Shown here: positions 36,759 through 45,564 of the stretch, in pieces
How the letters are laid out: every line of letters starts with the position of its first letter
Numbering within the stretch: position 1 is the stretch's first letter
From: Helicobacter sp. 11S03491-1
GTDB taxonomy: Bacteria > Campylobacterota > Campylobacteria > Campylobacterales > Helicobacteraceae
Assembly (NCBI RefSeq): GCF_002272835.1
Contig: NZ_MLAO01000005.1
Coordinates: 107,721 to 171,720, forward strand
Length of the DNA: 64,000 bases
Reading direction: 5' to 3'
Made by a program: the position numbers and the translations under genes
Notes under the pieces: generated by a model
Databases searched by the model: none
What the model was told of the DNA's origin: nothing
What the model saw: the letters and a program-made list of their open reading frames with translations, nothing else

Positions 36759-37757
36759 CTAGTAAATTTGCATACTCACGCAATGTAAGCTTCCATGTTG
36801 TCTAATAAGCACAGAACAATCAATACCAATTACCTCTATATTTTTACAAACTGATCTTAAAATATTCAAAACTTCTTGATCTTTTTCATCTTGGTATAAA
36901 GGCACAAGCAAAGCATTATTAATAAATAAAAAATTTACATAACTTGCGGGTAACCTTTGATTTTCATAATATATTGGCTTGGGAAGTGGCAAAGGAATCA
37001 AATCGTAAGCCTTTCCCTCTTTTGTCCTAAGTCTCAAAAGTTCTTCTTCCATATTATGAAGCTCTTTATAATGCTCATCATCTCTGTCTTCACACTTTAC
37101 ATAAGCAATTGTATGGGGATTAAGAAATCTTGCCAGCGTGTCAATATGGCTATCAGTATCATCTCCTGCAAGATAGCCAAAATGAAGCCACAGAATTTCT
37201 TTAATACCCAGATATTGTTTGAGTTTCTCTTCCAGTTGATTTTGGCTCAAAAATGGGTTACGATTAGCCTGTAGAAGACATTGTGTATTCGTAAGCAACC
37301 TACCCTCTCCATCTGTATCTATGCTACCTCCCTCAAGAATAATGGGCATCATCTCAAATTCACCTTTCAATACGCCTTTGGCAAAAAGTTTTCGACTAAT
37401 CTGATTGTCAAAATTAGCGCTAAATTTTAATCCCCAACCATTAAAACCAAAGTCTAAAAGCTTGATTTTTTTGTTTTCTACAACGCTAATAGGTCCAAAA
37501 TCTCTAGCCCAAGTATCATTTGTACGAAGAGAAATTATCTCAAGAAAAGAGGAAGTATATTTTTCAAGTATTTTTTTACCTTCAAAATCTTGTGTATCTA
37601 CGCACACAATAACTTTTTCAAATTTTATTATTTGTTTTATAATAGCCAAAAAATTTTCTCGCGCTTCCTCAATATAATCTTTCCAATCACTCTCTTTATG
37701 AGGAAATGCCAACATGATAGCTTGTTGTTTTTCCCATTCTGCTTTCAGTCTTCTCAT
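36759..37757 (-). CDS. aguA: Agmatine deiminase family protein
   Basis: A 332-residue pentein-fold enzyme that converts agmatine to N-carbamoylputrescine, or acts on peptidyl-arginine in related enzymes. Substrate-binding and catalytic motifs are LRTNDTWARDFGPI (about 77-90), ILEGGSID (about 140), the HIDTLARF histidine (about 205) and the C-terminal GSLHCVSMQIY holding the nucleophilic cysteine. Counterpart of HP0049, which likewise sits next to hypF. The putrescine route is implied but its other genes are outside this window. Confidence 0.9.
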   Translation of the reverse strand: MRRLKAEWEKQQAIMLAFPHKESDWKDYIEEARENFLAIIKQIIKFEKVIVCVDTQDFEGKKILEKYTSSFLEIISLRTNDTWARDFGPISVVENKKIKLLDFGFNGWGLKFSANFDNQISRKLFAKGVLKGEFEMMPIILEGGSIDTDGEGRLLTNTQCLLQANRNPFLSQNQLEEKLKQYLGIKEILWLHFGYLAGDDTDSHIDTLARFLNPHTIAYVKCEDRDDEHYKELHNMEEELLRLRTKEGKAYDLIPLPLPKPIYYENQRLPASYVNFLFINNALLVPLYQDEKDQEVLNILRSVCKNIEVIGIDCSVLIRQHGSLHCVSMQIY

Positions 37758-37830
37758 TTATACTCCCAAGTTTGGTTATAATTCTACATCTATAAGTTTA
37801 AGATGAAATTCTACACTAAAATGGAAAAAT

Positions 37831-38877
37831 ATGATTTTAAGTATTGAAAGTAGTTGTGATGATAGCTCCATTGCTATTACAGAAATCTCAAGCGCAAAGC
37901 TTCTTTTCCATGCCAAAATTTCTCAAGAACTTGAACATAGCAATTATGGAGGTGTAGTGCCGGAAATTGCTTCTAGACTTCATGCACAAGCACTTCCAAA
38001 AATTCTTCTTGAAGCTAAGAATTTTTTGAATCATTCCTTTTCGTTTATCAAAGCTATCGGAGTAACCACCCAACCAGGTTTAAATATCACCTTGATTGAG
38101 GGGTTAGCAATGGCAAAAGCCCTCTCTCTTTCGCTTAATATTCCCCTCATTTCTATCAACCATCTCAAAGGACATATTTATTCATTATTTATCAATCAAC
38201 CTCAAGCCATATTTCCATTAACAGTGCTCCTTGTATCCGGTGGGCATACACTTATTATTGAAGCAAAAGATGCCTCACATATGTCTATTGTGGCTACAAG
38301 TATGGATGATAGTTTTGGAGAAAGCTTTGATAAAGTCGCGAAAATGCTTTCTCTTGGCTATCCCGGTGGACCTATAGTAGAAAAATACGCCTCTTATTGT
38401 GCCCCGTATTCTGTTTATGATTTTCCTATTCCTCTGAAAAACTCTAAAAAATTGGCATTTAGTTTTTCAGGGCTTAAAAATGCTGTAAGATTAGCCATCA
38501 TCAAAGAAAATGCAACAGATACCATCACGGATGAATTTCGAGCAAAAATCTGCGCAGGGTTTCAAAAGACTGCATGCAATCACCTTTTGATGCAACTTAA
38601 AAAATATTTTAAAAATAAAAAAGACAATCATGATGACATTAAAAATTTTTGTATTGTAGGGGGTGGCAGCGCCAATATTTATCTAAGAGAACAAGTAGCT
38701 GCATTATGCAACGCTTTTGATATCCAACTTTTACTCTCGCCTTTGGAGTTTTGTTCAGACAATGCAGCGATGATTGGAAGAGCAGCTATTGTAAAATATA
38801 TTCAAAAAGACTTTGCCAATCCCCTTACTCTTCAAGCTTCTCCCAAGAGTGATGCAAATGAATTCTTATCCTTATAA
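37831..38877 (+). CDS. tsaD: tRNA N6-adenosine threonylcarbamoyltransferase
   Basis: The catalytic subunit for t6A37 in ANN-decoding tRNAs, working with TsaB and TsaE. The 348-residue ASKHA-fold protein contains [15 protein letters not shown], the metal-binding [18 protein letters not shown], the [22 protein letters not shown] block, FSGLKNAVR and [14 protein letters not shown]. The start is ATG with only a weak GGAAA upstream. It is divergent from the deiminase and convergent with the GNAT gene; the 140-base gap after it shows no strong hairpin. Confidence 0.96.
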   Translation: MILSIESSCDDSSIAITEISSAKLLFHAKISQELEHSNYGGVVPEIASRLHAQALPKILLEAKNFLNHSFSFIKAIGVTTQPGLNITLIEGLAMAKALSLSLNIPLISINHLKGHIYSLFINQPQAIFPLTVLLVSGGHTLIIEAKDASHMSIVATSMDDSFGESFDKVAKMLSLGYPGGPIVEKYASYCAPYSVYDFPIPLKNSKKLAFSFSGLKNAVRLAIIKENATDTITDEFRAKICAGFQKTACNHLLMQLKKYFKNKKDNHDDIKNFCIVGGGSANIYLREQVAALCNAFDIQLLLSPLEFCSDNAAMIGRAAIVKYIQKDFANPLTLQASPKSDANEFLSL

Positions 38878-39017
38878 TTTGAAATTTTACCAAAGGCAAC
38901 CAATCTCTCCCGGATAAAATTTTGATTTAAGATGAAGATAATGTAAAATCTCCATTACCCTTCCAATAATTAAAATTGTAGATATGGACACATCAGAATA
39001 AAGTATTTCTATGGATT

Positions 39018-39479
39018 TTATTGATTATATTTGACTTGTGAGACATTTAAGGATTTTTTCATTTTTATACCGTCTTTGTTATCATAATATTTTGGTAATA
39101 TTTTTGTAGGAATAAAACCTAATCTTTTATAAAGCGCAATAGCTTGATAATTGTCCAAACGAACTTCCAAACTAATAAAATCTTTTTGTTTTTGAGAAGC
39201 AATACAGGTAGCATATTCACACAGAGCTTTACCAAATCCTTTCCCTTGAAATTGTGGCAAGATCGCCAAAGAATATATCCTCACACTTTTAAAATAAAAA
39301 GAAATTAAAATATATCCGGTTATTTTATTTTTTTCTTTCAATATAAAAAGCTTGCCACCCTTATGAATATGATACAAAAAAACTCTACGAGAAAATCTAC
39401 CTTCTTGAGGCAAAAATGAATCATTTTCTATCTCACAAATTTTGTCTATATCCCTTAAGACTGCTTCTTGAATAATCAT
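39018..39479 (-). CDS. GNAT family N-acetyltransferase (RimI-like)
   Basis: A 153-residue acetyltransferase with the acetyl-CoA loop LAILPQFQGKGFGKALCEYA (Q/RxxGxG/A type, about 79) and the downstream LEVRLDNYQAIALYKRLGF segment typical of RimI-like enzymes that acetylate protein N-termini. The start overlaps the stop of the DUF2156 gene by 4 bases, so the two are coexpressed. The substrate is unknown. Confidence 0.87.
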   Translation of the reverse strand: MIIQEAVLRDIDKICEIENDSFLPQEGRFSRRVFLYHIHKGGKLFILKEKNKITGYILISFYFKSVRIYSLAILPQFQGKGFGKALCEYATCIASQKQKDFISLEVRLDNYQAIALYKRLGFIPTKILPKYYDNKDGIKMKKSLNVSQVKYNQ

Positions 39480-40456
39480 TTTTGATAAATTGTATATTTT
39501 GGCACAAGCTTTTCGGGACGATAGGACATTTTAACTTTTTTAAGATTTTCAAATCCCATATCATCACCTACATTAAGGTATTCTGTATTGTATCGATCTT
39601 TTAAGACTTTACAAAATTCTCGAAATATAAATTGAGCGCAACCTAGTATCTCAAAATCTGTTTTTTCAATCAATACGCTTGCTGTATCTTCCCTGACTTG
39701 CTCACCCACTGTGAAGCCCTTCAATTCATCTCCAATATAAATCACCAACCCCTCCAGTCCTAAAGCACTATAATCTTGCAATACTCTCTTCACGGCAAGT
39801 CTTTCTTGATAAATACCATCCATAAAAATATCTATTTCTTCTTTGGGCATATATTTTATTCTATCACTTACCCATTTATTAAAAAGATGATTAATGGGTA
39901 AAAGATGAGATTCAGGATCAAGTGTTTGTATTCTAAAATCAGGGTAAGCTTTTTTAAATTTATTAATTTCATTGCGCTTGGCATGATAGGCATTACCCTT
40001 CAATTCAATCAAATCATCAGTTTTATAAATGTAATCAACAAGCTTTTTTTCAATCACATAATTTTCCAAAGATGAAAAAATTACCTCTCCTTCATTGCTA
40101 TAAGTGATAAATCCTTCTAAAAAATCATTGCACACATACTCTATCTTAGAGTAGTAATTTGATGAGTTGTTTTCATTCATAATATCAAAACATTTAGGAA
40201 TAGCATGATAACAATGCTTAGGTTTTCCCAATGGTGGCAGAAGCATAGATAATTCACCTCCTGCCATAACAAAAAGACAAAATGTGTCATCAATAATTTC
40301 ATAAAAACCACTTGTCCTCGAAAGCCAAATATAATTAGCAGCAAAAGAATAATCACTCACATCTACTTGAGTTTTTTTAAGATATTCCTCCATAATAGTC
40401 TTTGTCTCTAAGACAAATGGTTTTAGTTTGTATTCCAAAATATTTATCGTTGCCAT
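39476..40456 (-). CDS. DUF2156 (LPG synthase C-terminal-like) protein
   Basis: A 326-residue soluble protein like the C-terminal catalytic domain of phosphatidylglycerol lysyltransferase (MprF), itself a tandem GNAT-like fold. Seen here: SFAANYIWLSRTSGFYEIIDDTFCLF near the N-terminus, AYHAKRNEINKFKKAYPDF (about 175), GLEGLVIYIGDELKGFTVGE and a terminal NVGDDMGFENLKKVKMSYRPEKLVPKYTIY. There is no membrane domain, so lipid aminoacylation is doubtful; such stand-alone proteins are widespread and mostly uncharacterised. ATG preferred over the TTG one codon upstream. Confidence 0.82.
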   Translation of the reverse strand: MATINILEYKLKPFVLETKTIMEEYLKKTQVDVSDYSFAANYIWLSRTSGFYEIIDDTFCLFVMAGGELSMLLPPLGKPKHCYHAIPKCFDIMNENNSSNYYSKIEYVCNDFLEGFITYSNEGEVIFSSLENYVIEKKLVDYIYKTDDLIELKGNAYHAKRNEINKFKKAYPDFRIQTLDPESHLLPINHLFNKWVSDRIKYMPKEEIDIFMDGIYQERLAVKRVLQDYSALGLEGLVIYIGDELKGFTVGEQVREDTASVLIEKTDFEILGCAQFIFREFCKVLKDRYNTEYLNVGDDMGFENLKKVKMSYRPEKLVPKYTIYQK

Positions 40457-40591
40457 CAAAAGCCTTTAGTAAAATTTGGGCGGAATTATACTCTTAAATT
40501 TCGATTTTAAAACACAAATTTTAAAAAAGCTATGACAACTTTTATCAATACCAAAAAATTATACAAAATAAAAATCTTCTAATTTTATAAT

Positions 40592-41149
40592 TTACTTACT
40601 CAAGGGAACCAACAATCCTTCATACAAATTCTTATAAGTATCTTCCCCGCATAATATTTTTACAATTTCAAGACCAAATAATATAGCTGTAGCCGGACCT
40701 GCTGAAGTTACTAAATTTCCTTGAACTACAATTGCTTGATTTTTTCTATTTCCATGCAATCCACTTTCACAACCAGGATAACAAGTAAAATCTTTACCTT
40801 CAATCACCCCTGCCTTATCTAAAACAATAGGAGAAGCACAAATTGCGCCTACAAGTTTCTTTTGTGAATAAAGCTCTTGAATAATGCTGATAATATGGGT
40901 GTTATTCTTTAAATTTTCCATCCCTTCAAAACCACCTGCCAAGGCAATCCCATCTATATAAGCAGAATCAACGCTTTCTAAAGAAATATCTGCTTGAATC
41001 TGAATTTTGTTTGCACCTGTATATAGACCATCTCCATGTAGTCCGGCAACAATTGCCTCAATCCCGGCTCTTCTTAAAACATCAACAATCCCTATAAACT
41101 CAATTTCTTCAAAACCATTTGCTAATGGCACTAAAATTTTTTTGTTCAT
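40592..41149 (-). CDS. DJ-1/PfpI family protein
   Basis: A 185-residue protein of the DJ-1/ThiJ/YajL group. The reactive cysteine in the nucleophile elbow is GAICASPIVLDKAG (about residue 103), and an N-terminal glutamate (GFEEIEFIG, about 16-18) would polarise it. YajL-like members act as chaperone or oxidative-stress proteins, and a deglycase role is debated. It stands 83 bases downstream of efp on the same strand. Confidence 0.9.
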   Translation of the reverse strand: MNKKILVPLANGFEEIEFIGIVDVLRRAGIEAIVAGLHGDGLYTGANKIQIQADISLESVDSAYIDGIALAGGFEGMENLKNNTHIISIIQELYSQKKLVGAICASPIVLDKAGVIEGKDFTCYPGCESGLHGNRKNQAIVVQGNLVTSAGPATAILFGLEIVKILCGEDTYKNLYEGLLVPLSK

Positions 41150-41232
41150 CTTGAAAACTCCTAAATTTATATCCCCATAAAAAATTATAGGGTTTTATAA
41201 TTATAAAAGAAAGAAGAGAAAAAAAATATAAG

Positions 41233-41796
41233 TTATTTGACTTTTTCTACATATTCTGAAGTTTCAGTATTGACTCTAATTATCTCACCTTCAAGAACAT
41301 GAAAAGGAATTTGCACAACTGCACCTGTTTCTAATGTAGCAGGTTTTTTGCTTGCGCTTGAAGTATCTCCTTTGAAATTTGGAGCAGTTTCAATAATTTT
41401 TAAAGCAACAATTTGGGGGACATCAACAGAAATTGCTTTGTTATTATGAAAAAGAATTTGCACACTCGTTCCATCTAACATCCATTTTGATGCATCTCCA
41501 ACTTGTGCATCATTTAATGAAATCTGCTCATAATTTTCAGTATCCATAAATTGATAAGTATCGCCATCATGATAAAGATATTGCATCGTTTTTTCAATCA
41601 AATTAGGTTCTTCGCACTTATCGCCGGCATGAAAAGTTTTTTCAATCACCCGACCATCTAAAAAAGATTTAATTTTTGCGCGTACAAAAGCTGCGCCCTT
41701 ACCCGGTTTAACATGTTGATATTCAACAATTCTATAAGGTACACCTTCAATTTCAATTTTTAAACCCTTTTTTAACTCACTCATTCCTATTGCCAT
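41233..41796 (-). CDS. efp: Elongation factor P
   Basis: Relieves ribosome stalling at polyproline. The 187 residues nearly match H. pylori EF-P from memory: [15 protein letters not shown] at the start, [14 protein letters not shown] with the modifiable tip lysine (about K33), and C-terminal oligonucleotide-binding domains ([31 protein letters not shown]). It follows fba by 15 bases in the PPIase-fba-efp order known from HP0175-HP0177. Confidence 0.97.
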   Translation of the reverse strand: MAIGMSELKKGLKIEIEGVPYRIVEYQHVKPGKGAAFVRAKIKSFLDGRVIEKTFHAGDKCEEPNLIEKTMQYLYHDGDTYQFMDTENYEQISLNDAQVGDASKWMLDGTSVQILFHNNKAISVDVPQIVALKIIETAPNFKGDTSSASKKPATLETGAVVQIPFHVLEGEIIRVNTETSEYVEKVK

Positions 41797-41811
41797 TACC
41801 TCTCCTTATAA

Positions 41812-42735
41812 CTAGATCTTATTGGCACTTCCAAGCAAATGCATTCTCTCAACAATAACTTTTTTAATTGCCTCCATACCCGGAGTAAAAAACTTTCTCA
41901 AATCAAATTGCGTTTTATCTTCATTGGCGACTCGTCTTACTTCAGCTATAAATGCAATTCGCAAATCAGTATCTGTATTAACTTTATTAATCCCGCCTTT
42001 AATGGCTTCTTTTAAAAATTCAAAAGGCACACCTTTGCTGCCTTTCAAATCACCTCCTGTTTTCAGAAATGCTTCCCGAACATAATCAGGTATAGCGCTT
42101 GCTCCATGCAATACTAAAGGAATATGAGTAAGTCTTTTTACTTCTTGAAGTCTTTTAAAATCTAATTTTGGTTCACCCTTAAATTTAAAGGCTCCATGAC
42201 TGGTGCCAATAGCAGGAGCAAGAGAATCAACTTTTGATTCTTTAACAAAAATTTCAGCTTCTTTAGGATTGACCAAAACAGCATCTTTTTCATCTACGGA
42301 AATATTGTCCTCTATGCCCATCAGCCTTCCTAATTCTGCCTCAACACTTATGCCTGCTTTATGAGCTATTTGAACAACTTTTGTTGTCAATTCAAGGTTT
42401 TCTTCAAAATGATGGTGAGAGGCATCTATCATAACAGATGTAAAGCCTGACTCTATAGCCTTTTGGCAGCTTTCAACAGAAGTTCCATGATCAAGATGCA
42501 AGGCTACAGGGATATGAGAGTAACGTTTTGACATTGTTTTTGCCATACCCACTACCATATCAATTCCCATATACTTGATAGCGCCTTCGCTTGCTTGAAT
42601 AATGATAGGAGAATTGGCTTCATTTGCAGATTCAAAAATTGCCTGCAACATTTCAAAATTTACAAAGTTAAAAGCTCCAACTCCATACCCTTCTTGGTGA
42701 GCTTTGAGCAAAATCTCATTGCCGGTAACCAACAT
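41812..42735 (-). CDS. fba: Class II fructose-bisphosphate aldolase
   Basis: A zinc-dependent aldolase of glycolysis/gluconeogenesis. The 307 residues equal the H. pylori enzyme in length and sequence. Zinc and catalytic residues are in ALHLDHGTSVESC, MIDASHHHFEEN, AIGTSHGAFKF and LVLHGASAIPD, with KVNTDTDLRIAF binding phosphate. In this genus the enzyme works mainly for gluconeogenesis, which fits growth on amino acids and, here, the pyruvate and lactate made from fucose. Confidence 0.97.
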   Translation of the reverse strand: MLVTGNEILLKAHQEGYGVGAFNFVNFEMLQAIFESANEANSPIIIQASEGAIKYMGIDMVVGMAKTMSKRYSHIPVALHLDHGTSVESCQKAIESGFTSVMIDASHHHFEENLELTTKVVQIAHKAGISVEAELGRLMGIEDNISVDEKDAVLVNPKEAEIFVKESKVDSLAPAIGTSHGAFKFKGEPKLDFKRLQEVKRLTHIPLVLHGASAIPDYVREAFLKTGGDLKGSKGVPFEFLKEAIKGGINKVNTDTDLRIAFIAEVRRVANEDKTQFDLRKFFTPGMEAIKKVIVERMHLLGSANKI

Positions 42736-42756
42736 AAAATCCCCTTTAGTTAGTGC

Positions 42757-43596
42757 TTATAAAGACTTAGAAATATCAATTTTAGCTTTTTTTCGTAATT
42801 CTTCGATTTTTTGTTTCATATCTTGTTGAAATTTTTTCTCTTTAAGCATACCTTCAATTGTTGCCTTAGCTTGATCGAAGCTATAGGTTACGGGATCATT
42901 TTTCTTAATAAGATAGATAATATGATAGCCAAATTCTGTTTTTACCGGTGTTTTTGTATAAGTTCCCGGTTTCAAATCAAAAGCTGCCTTTGAAAATTCA
43001 GGGACCATTTGATTTTTTTGAAATGAACCCAGATCACCACCATTTTGAGTATTTTTTGTATTTGGATCAATTGAATCTTTATTAGCAAGCTCAATAAATT
43101 TAGCTTCTACTTTTGCCTTAGGAGTTTTATTTAATTCTGAAATAATTTTTTTAGCTTCATCTTCTGTTTTTACTAAAATATGTCTGGCACTAGCTTCTTG
43201 TTGGACAAATTGTTGTTTATTATCATCATAGTATTTTTTCAATTCTGCATCAGGGATTTTAGTTTTGCCTATGGCTTCAGCTTGTTTTTTTGCCCATAAT
43301 TCGACCATAAGTTGTTTTTTGAATGCTTCCATTGCAGCTTTAAAATCAGGAGTTGTATCAAGTTTATCTTTTTGAGCTTGTTTTTCTATCAATATATTAT
43401 TGATAGCCTGATCAATTAAGGCTTCTTTTTTTGCCTTATCTAACGCATCAAAACTAAAATTTGGAACCCTTTGTTTAATCACATCAAAATCTTTTTCTGT
43501 AATAACGACTCCATCAACTGTTGCCAAAGTCTTTGCTCCGGCAAACCCAATACACAATGCACCTGCTAAAATCATACTTACTATGCTTTTATTCAT
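42757..43596 (-). CDS. Periplasmic peptidyl-prolyl cis-trans isomerase (HP0175/PEB4-like)
   Basis: A 279-residue exported parvulin/SurA-type foldase. The signal peptide (1-21) ends GFAGA, the N-terminal SurA-like helical part spans about 25-125, and the rotamase domain about 126-225 carries ASARHILVKTEDEAKKII, GGDLGSFQKNQMVPEFSKAAF and VKTEFGYHIIYL. Homologues CBF2/PEB4 assist outer-membrane protein folding and adhesion. The start is the second methionine, with GGAG upstream. First gene of the PPIase-fba-efp operon. Confidence 0.93.
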   Translation of the reverse strand: MNKSIVSMILAGALCIGFAGAKTLATVDGVVITEKDFDVIKQRVPNFSFDALDKAKKEALIDQAINNILIEKQAQKDKLDTTPDFKAAMEAFKKQLMVELWAKKQAEAIGKTKIPDAELKKYYDDNKQQFVQQEASARHILVKTEDEAKKIISELNKTPKAKVEAKFIELANKDSIDPNTKNTQNGGDLGSFQKNQMVPEFSKAAFDLKPGTYTKTPVKTEFGYHIIYLIKKNDPVTYSFDQAKATIEGMLKEKKFQQDMKQKIEELRKKAKIDISKSL

Positions 43597-43717
43597 TAAA
43601 ATCTCCATCATTTAAATTTGTTGCTTTTGAGGCAATACATTTTGTAATCTTACCTTTTAAACTTAAATAAAGTCAATAAAAGCTAAATTTTTATCAAAAT
43701 TTCAATCAGGAAAAACA

Positions 43718-44425
43718 ATGCTAAGTATTCTTAAAAAAAGCTGGGAAGATTTCTTTAGTTTCAAAATGATCGCTCTTAATCTTCTGCCTATTCTTATTGG
43801 GGTAATGCTTTGGGGAGTTATCTTATTTTATTTTCATGAAACAATCTTTGGTTGGTTAGAACATCTGCTTCCTCTAAGTTGGCAAAATTTATTACAAAAT
43901 CAAGGTTTTTTTGCTCAAATTGGTAATTTTTTCATTAAATTATTCTTATATATATTGCTTATATTTTTTATTATTATTCTTACTTTAATTGGCAATATTT
44001 TTATTTCTATTTTTTATACACCCCTTGTTGTTACTTATTTACACAAAAAATACTATCTGGATACTCAATTGCATTCATTTGGGGGAATAAGCAGCTCTAT
44101 CACGCATTTTAGCAAATCTTTTGCCCGGTTTATTCTTTTTACTCTTATTTTAGTACCTCTTTATTTTATTCCGCTCATTGGAATTTTTGCTATTTTAATC
44201 CCACATTTTTTCTTTTTTAAAAGCACTATGATTTTTGACATAGGAAGTTCTATATTTGCAAAGTCAGATTATCAATCTGTTTTATCAAATCACAAAAGCA
44301 AGCTTTATCAAATCACAATTATTGCTTATGTTTTTTCGCTAATCCCTATTTTTAATCTTTTCGCAACTTTATTGCAAACAATTTTAATTGCACATTATTT
44401 ATTCAAAATCAAAGATGATCAATGA
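43718..44425 (+). CDS. EI24 domain integral membrane protein (HP0174-like)
   Basis: A 235-residue inner-membrane protein with four or five hydrophobic segments and an amphipathic N-terminus (LSILKKSWEDFFSFKMIALNLLPI). It resembles the EI24/CysZ family and HP0174, which is also divergent from the PPIase gene in H. pylori. The SIFYTPLVVTYLHKKYY segment after helix 2 and the FFFFKSTMIFD region are family features. A sulfate-transport role as in CysZ is unproven. The stop overlaps the convergent crcB by 7 bases. Confidence 0.8.
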   Translation: MLSILKKSWEDFFSFKMIALNLLPILIGVMLWGVILFYFHETIFGWLEHLLPLSWQNLLQNQGFFAQIGNFFIKLFLYILLIFFIIILTLIGNIFISIFYTPLVVTYLHKKYYLDTQLHSFGGISSSITHFSKSFARFILFTLILVPLYFIPLIGIFAILIPHFFFFKSTMIFDIGSSIFAKSDYQSVLSNHKSKLYQITIIAYVFSLIPIFNLFATLLQTILIAHYLFKIKDDQ

Positions 44426-44799
44426 AAAAAACTCTTAGCTAAAACCCATCCTATTCCAAGAAATAATAAACCTAGTATATTTGTGCTAAGAATATAAAAA
44501 ATTGCTTTAAAATATTCTTTTTGATTTATCATCATAAAAGCATCCAAACTGAATGATGAAAAAGTTGTAAATCCCCCAAGAATACCAACTATAACAAAAA
44601 CTCTCCATTCATTTCCTAAGCCTTTTTGTATTATCAAACAGCTAAATAAACCAATCAAAAAACTTCCTAAAAGATTTACTCCAAAAGTTCCTAATGGAAA
44701 AACACTCCAAATTAAAAATTTTAGAGGTAATATTTTTCCTAATAAATACCTCAAGATACTACCTATTGCTCCACCTATCATTACAAAAATAAATTCCAT
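44419..44799 (-). CDS. crcB: Fluoride ion channel CrcB (Fluc)
   Basis: A 126-residue membrane protein with four helices that forms a dual-topology dimer exporting fluoride. The family motifs GGAIGSILRYLL (arginine included), PLGTFGVNLLGSFLIGL and GGFTTFSSFSLD with the Phe/Thr track are all present. The start is the internal ATG giving the standard length; ten extra codons upstream have no support. There is only one copy here, so a homodimer is expected. Confidence 0.92.
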   Translation of the reverse strand: MEFIFVMIGGAIGSILRYLLGKILPLKFLIWSVFPLGTFGVNLLGSFLIGLFSCLIIQKGLGNEWRVFVIVGILGGFTTFSSFSLDAFMMINQKEYFKAIFYILSTNILGLLFLGIGWVLAKSFFH

Positions 44800-44864
44800 C
44801 ACCAATCTCTTTAATTTAATTTTATACAAAAATTATCGTAAATTTTTTAAAAAATTACAAATCC

Positions 44865-45563
44865 TTAAGGAAGTTTTAATGCTAAATCTTTAGCAAACTC
44901 TATACAACTATCAATGCTTTGCATAGGACTGATAAATCCCTCCACATCACTATCAAATACACCAAATGTTGTCATGCCAATTGCAACAGCACTATAACTC
45001 CCATCCCAACCAAAATTTTGTTTAAATGCCAAATAATGACTGGGAGCAGTAAAAATCAGAATGGATTTTGGAGCAGGTTTATAAGATTTATCAATAATAT
45101 TTGTTTTGTTTTCATAAGCAATTACTTGTTTGAGTTTAATTTTTGCTTCTAAAAGTTTCGTATCTAGTCCGGAAACAATTTTTTTTGCTCGGAAATATAA
45201 AGGCTTTCTGTTTTTTAACAAAGGAATAATTTCACTAGAAAACCCTGAACCATGCGAGTCAATCCCAACATATTCCACATTAAAACGATGTTCTATTAAC
45301 TTCTGAGCGGTATTTTCACCAATTACAAATGCAGGGATTTCTCTAAAAACTTCAAGCATAGAATCTTCTTGCATGTTTTTTACCAATGATTTGCAAGCAT
45401 ATTTTGAAGTAAATATCAAAGCATCGACTTTCTTGTGAAGTTTTTGGATTTCTATATGCTGCTCTAAAATTGCTTTTTTAATAGGCAAAAGTTCAATTTT
45501 ATTTACAATCAAAGTCTTTACTTTTAGATTTTCTTTAGAATTAATTAAAACAATCTCTCTCAT
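44865..45563 (-). CDS. hemD: Uroporphyrinogen-III synthase
   Basis: Closes and inverts ring D of hydroxymethylbilane in heme synthesis. The 232 residues have the low-conservation two-domain HemD layout: EIVLINSKENLKVKTLIVNKIELLPI at the start, DALIFTSKYACKSLV (about 55-70), FVIGENTAQKLIEH, ILIFTAPSHYLAF and AVAIGMTTFGVF near the C-terminus. The ATG follows the accC stop by one base, with AAGGAA upstream inside accC, so it is translated in tandem with that gene. Confidence 0.88.
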   Translation of the reverse strand: MREIVLINSKENLKVKTLIVNKIELLPIKKAILEQHIEIQKLHKKVDALIFTSKYACKSLVKNMQEDSMLEVFREIPAFVIGENTAQKLIEHRFNVEYVGIDSHGSGFSSEIIPLLKNRKPLYFRAKKIVSGLDTKLLEAKIKLKQVIAYENKTNIIDKSYKPAPKSILIFTAPSHYLAFKQNFGWDGSYSAVAIGMTTFGVFDSDVEGFISPMQSIDSCIEFAKDLALKLP

Positions 45564-45564
45564 A

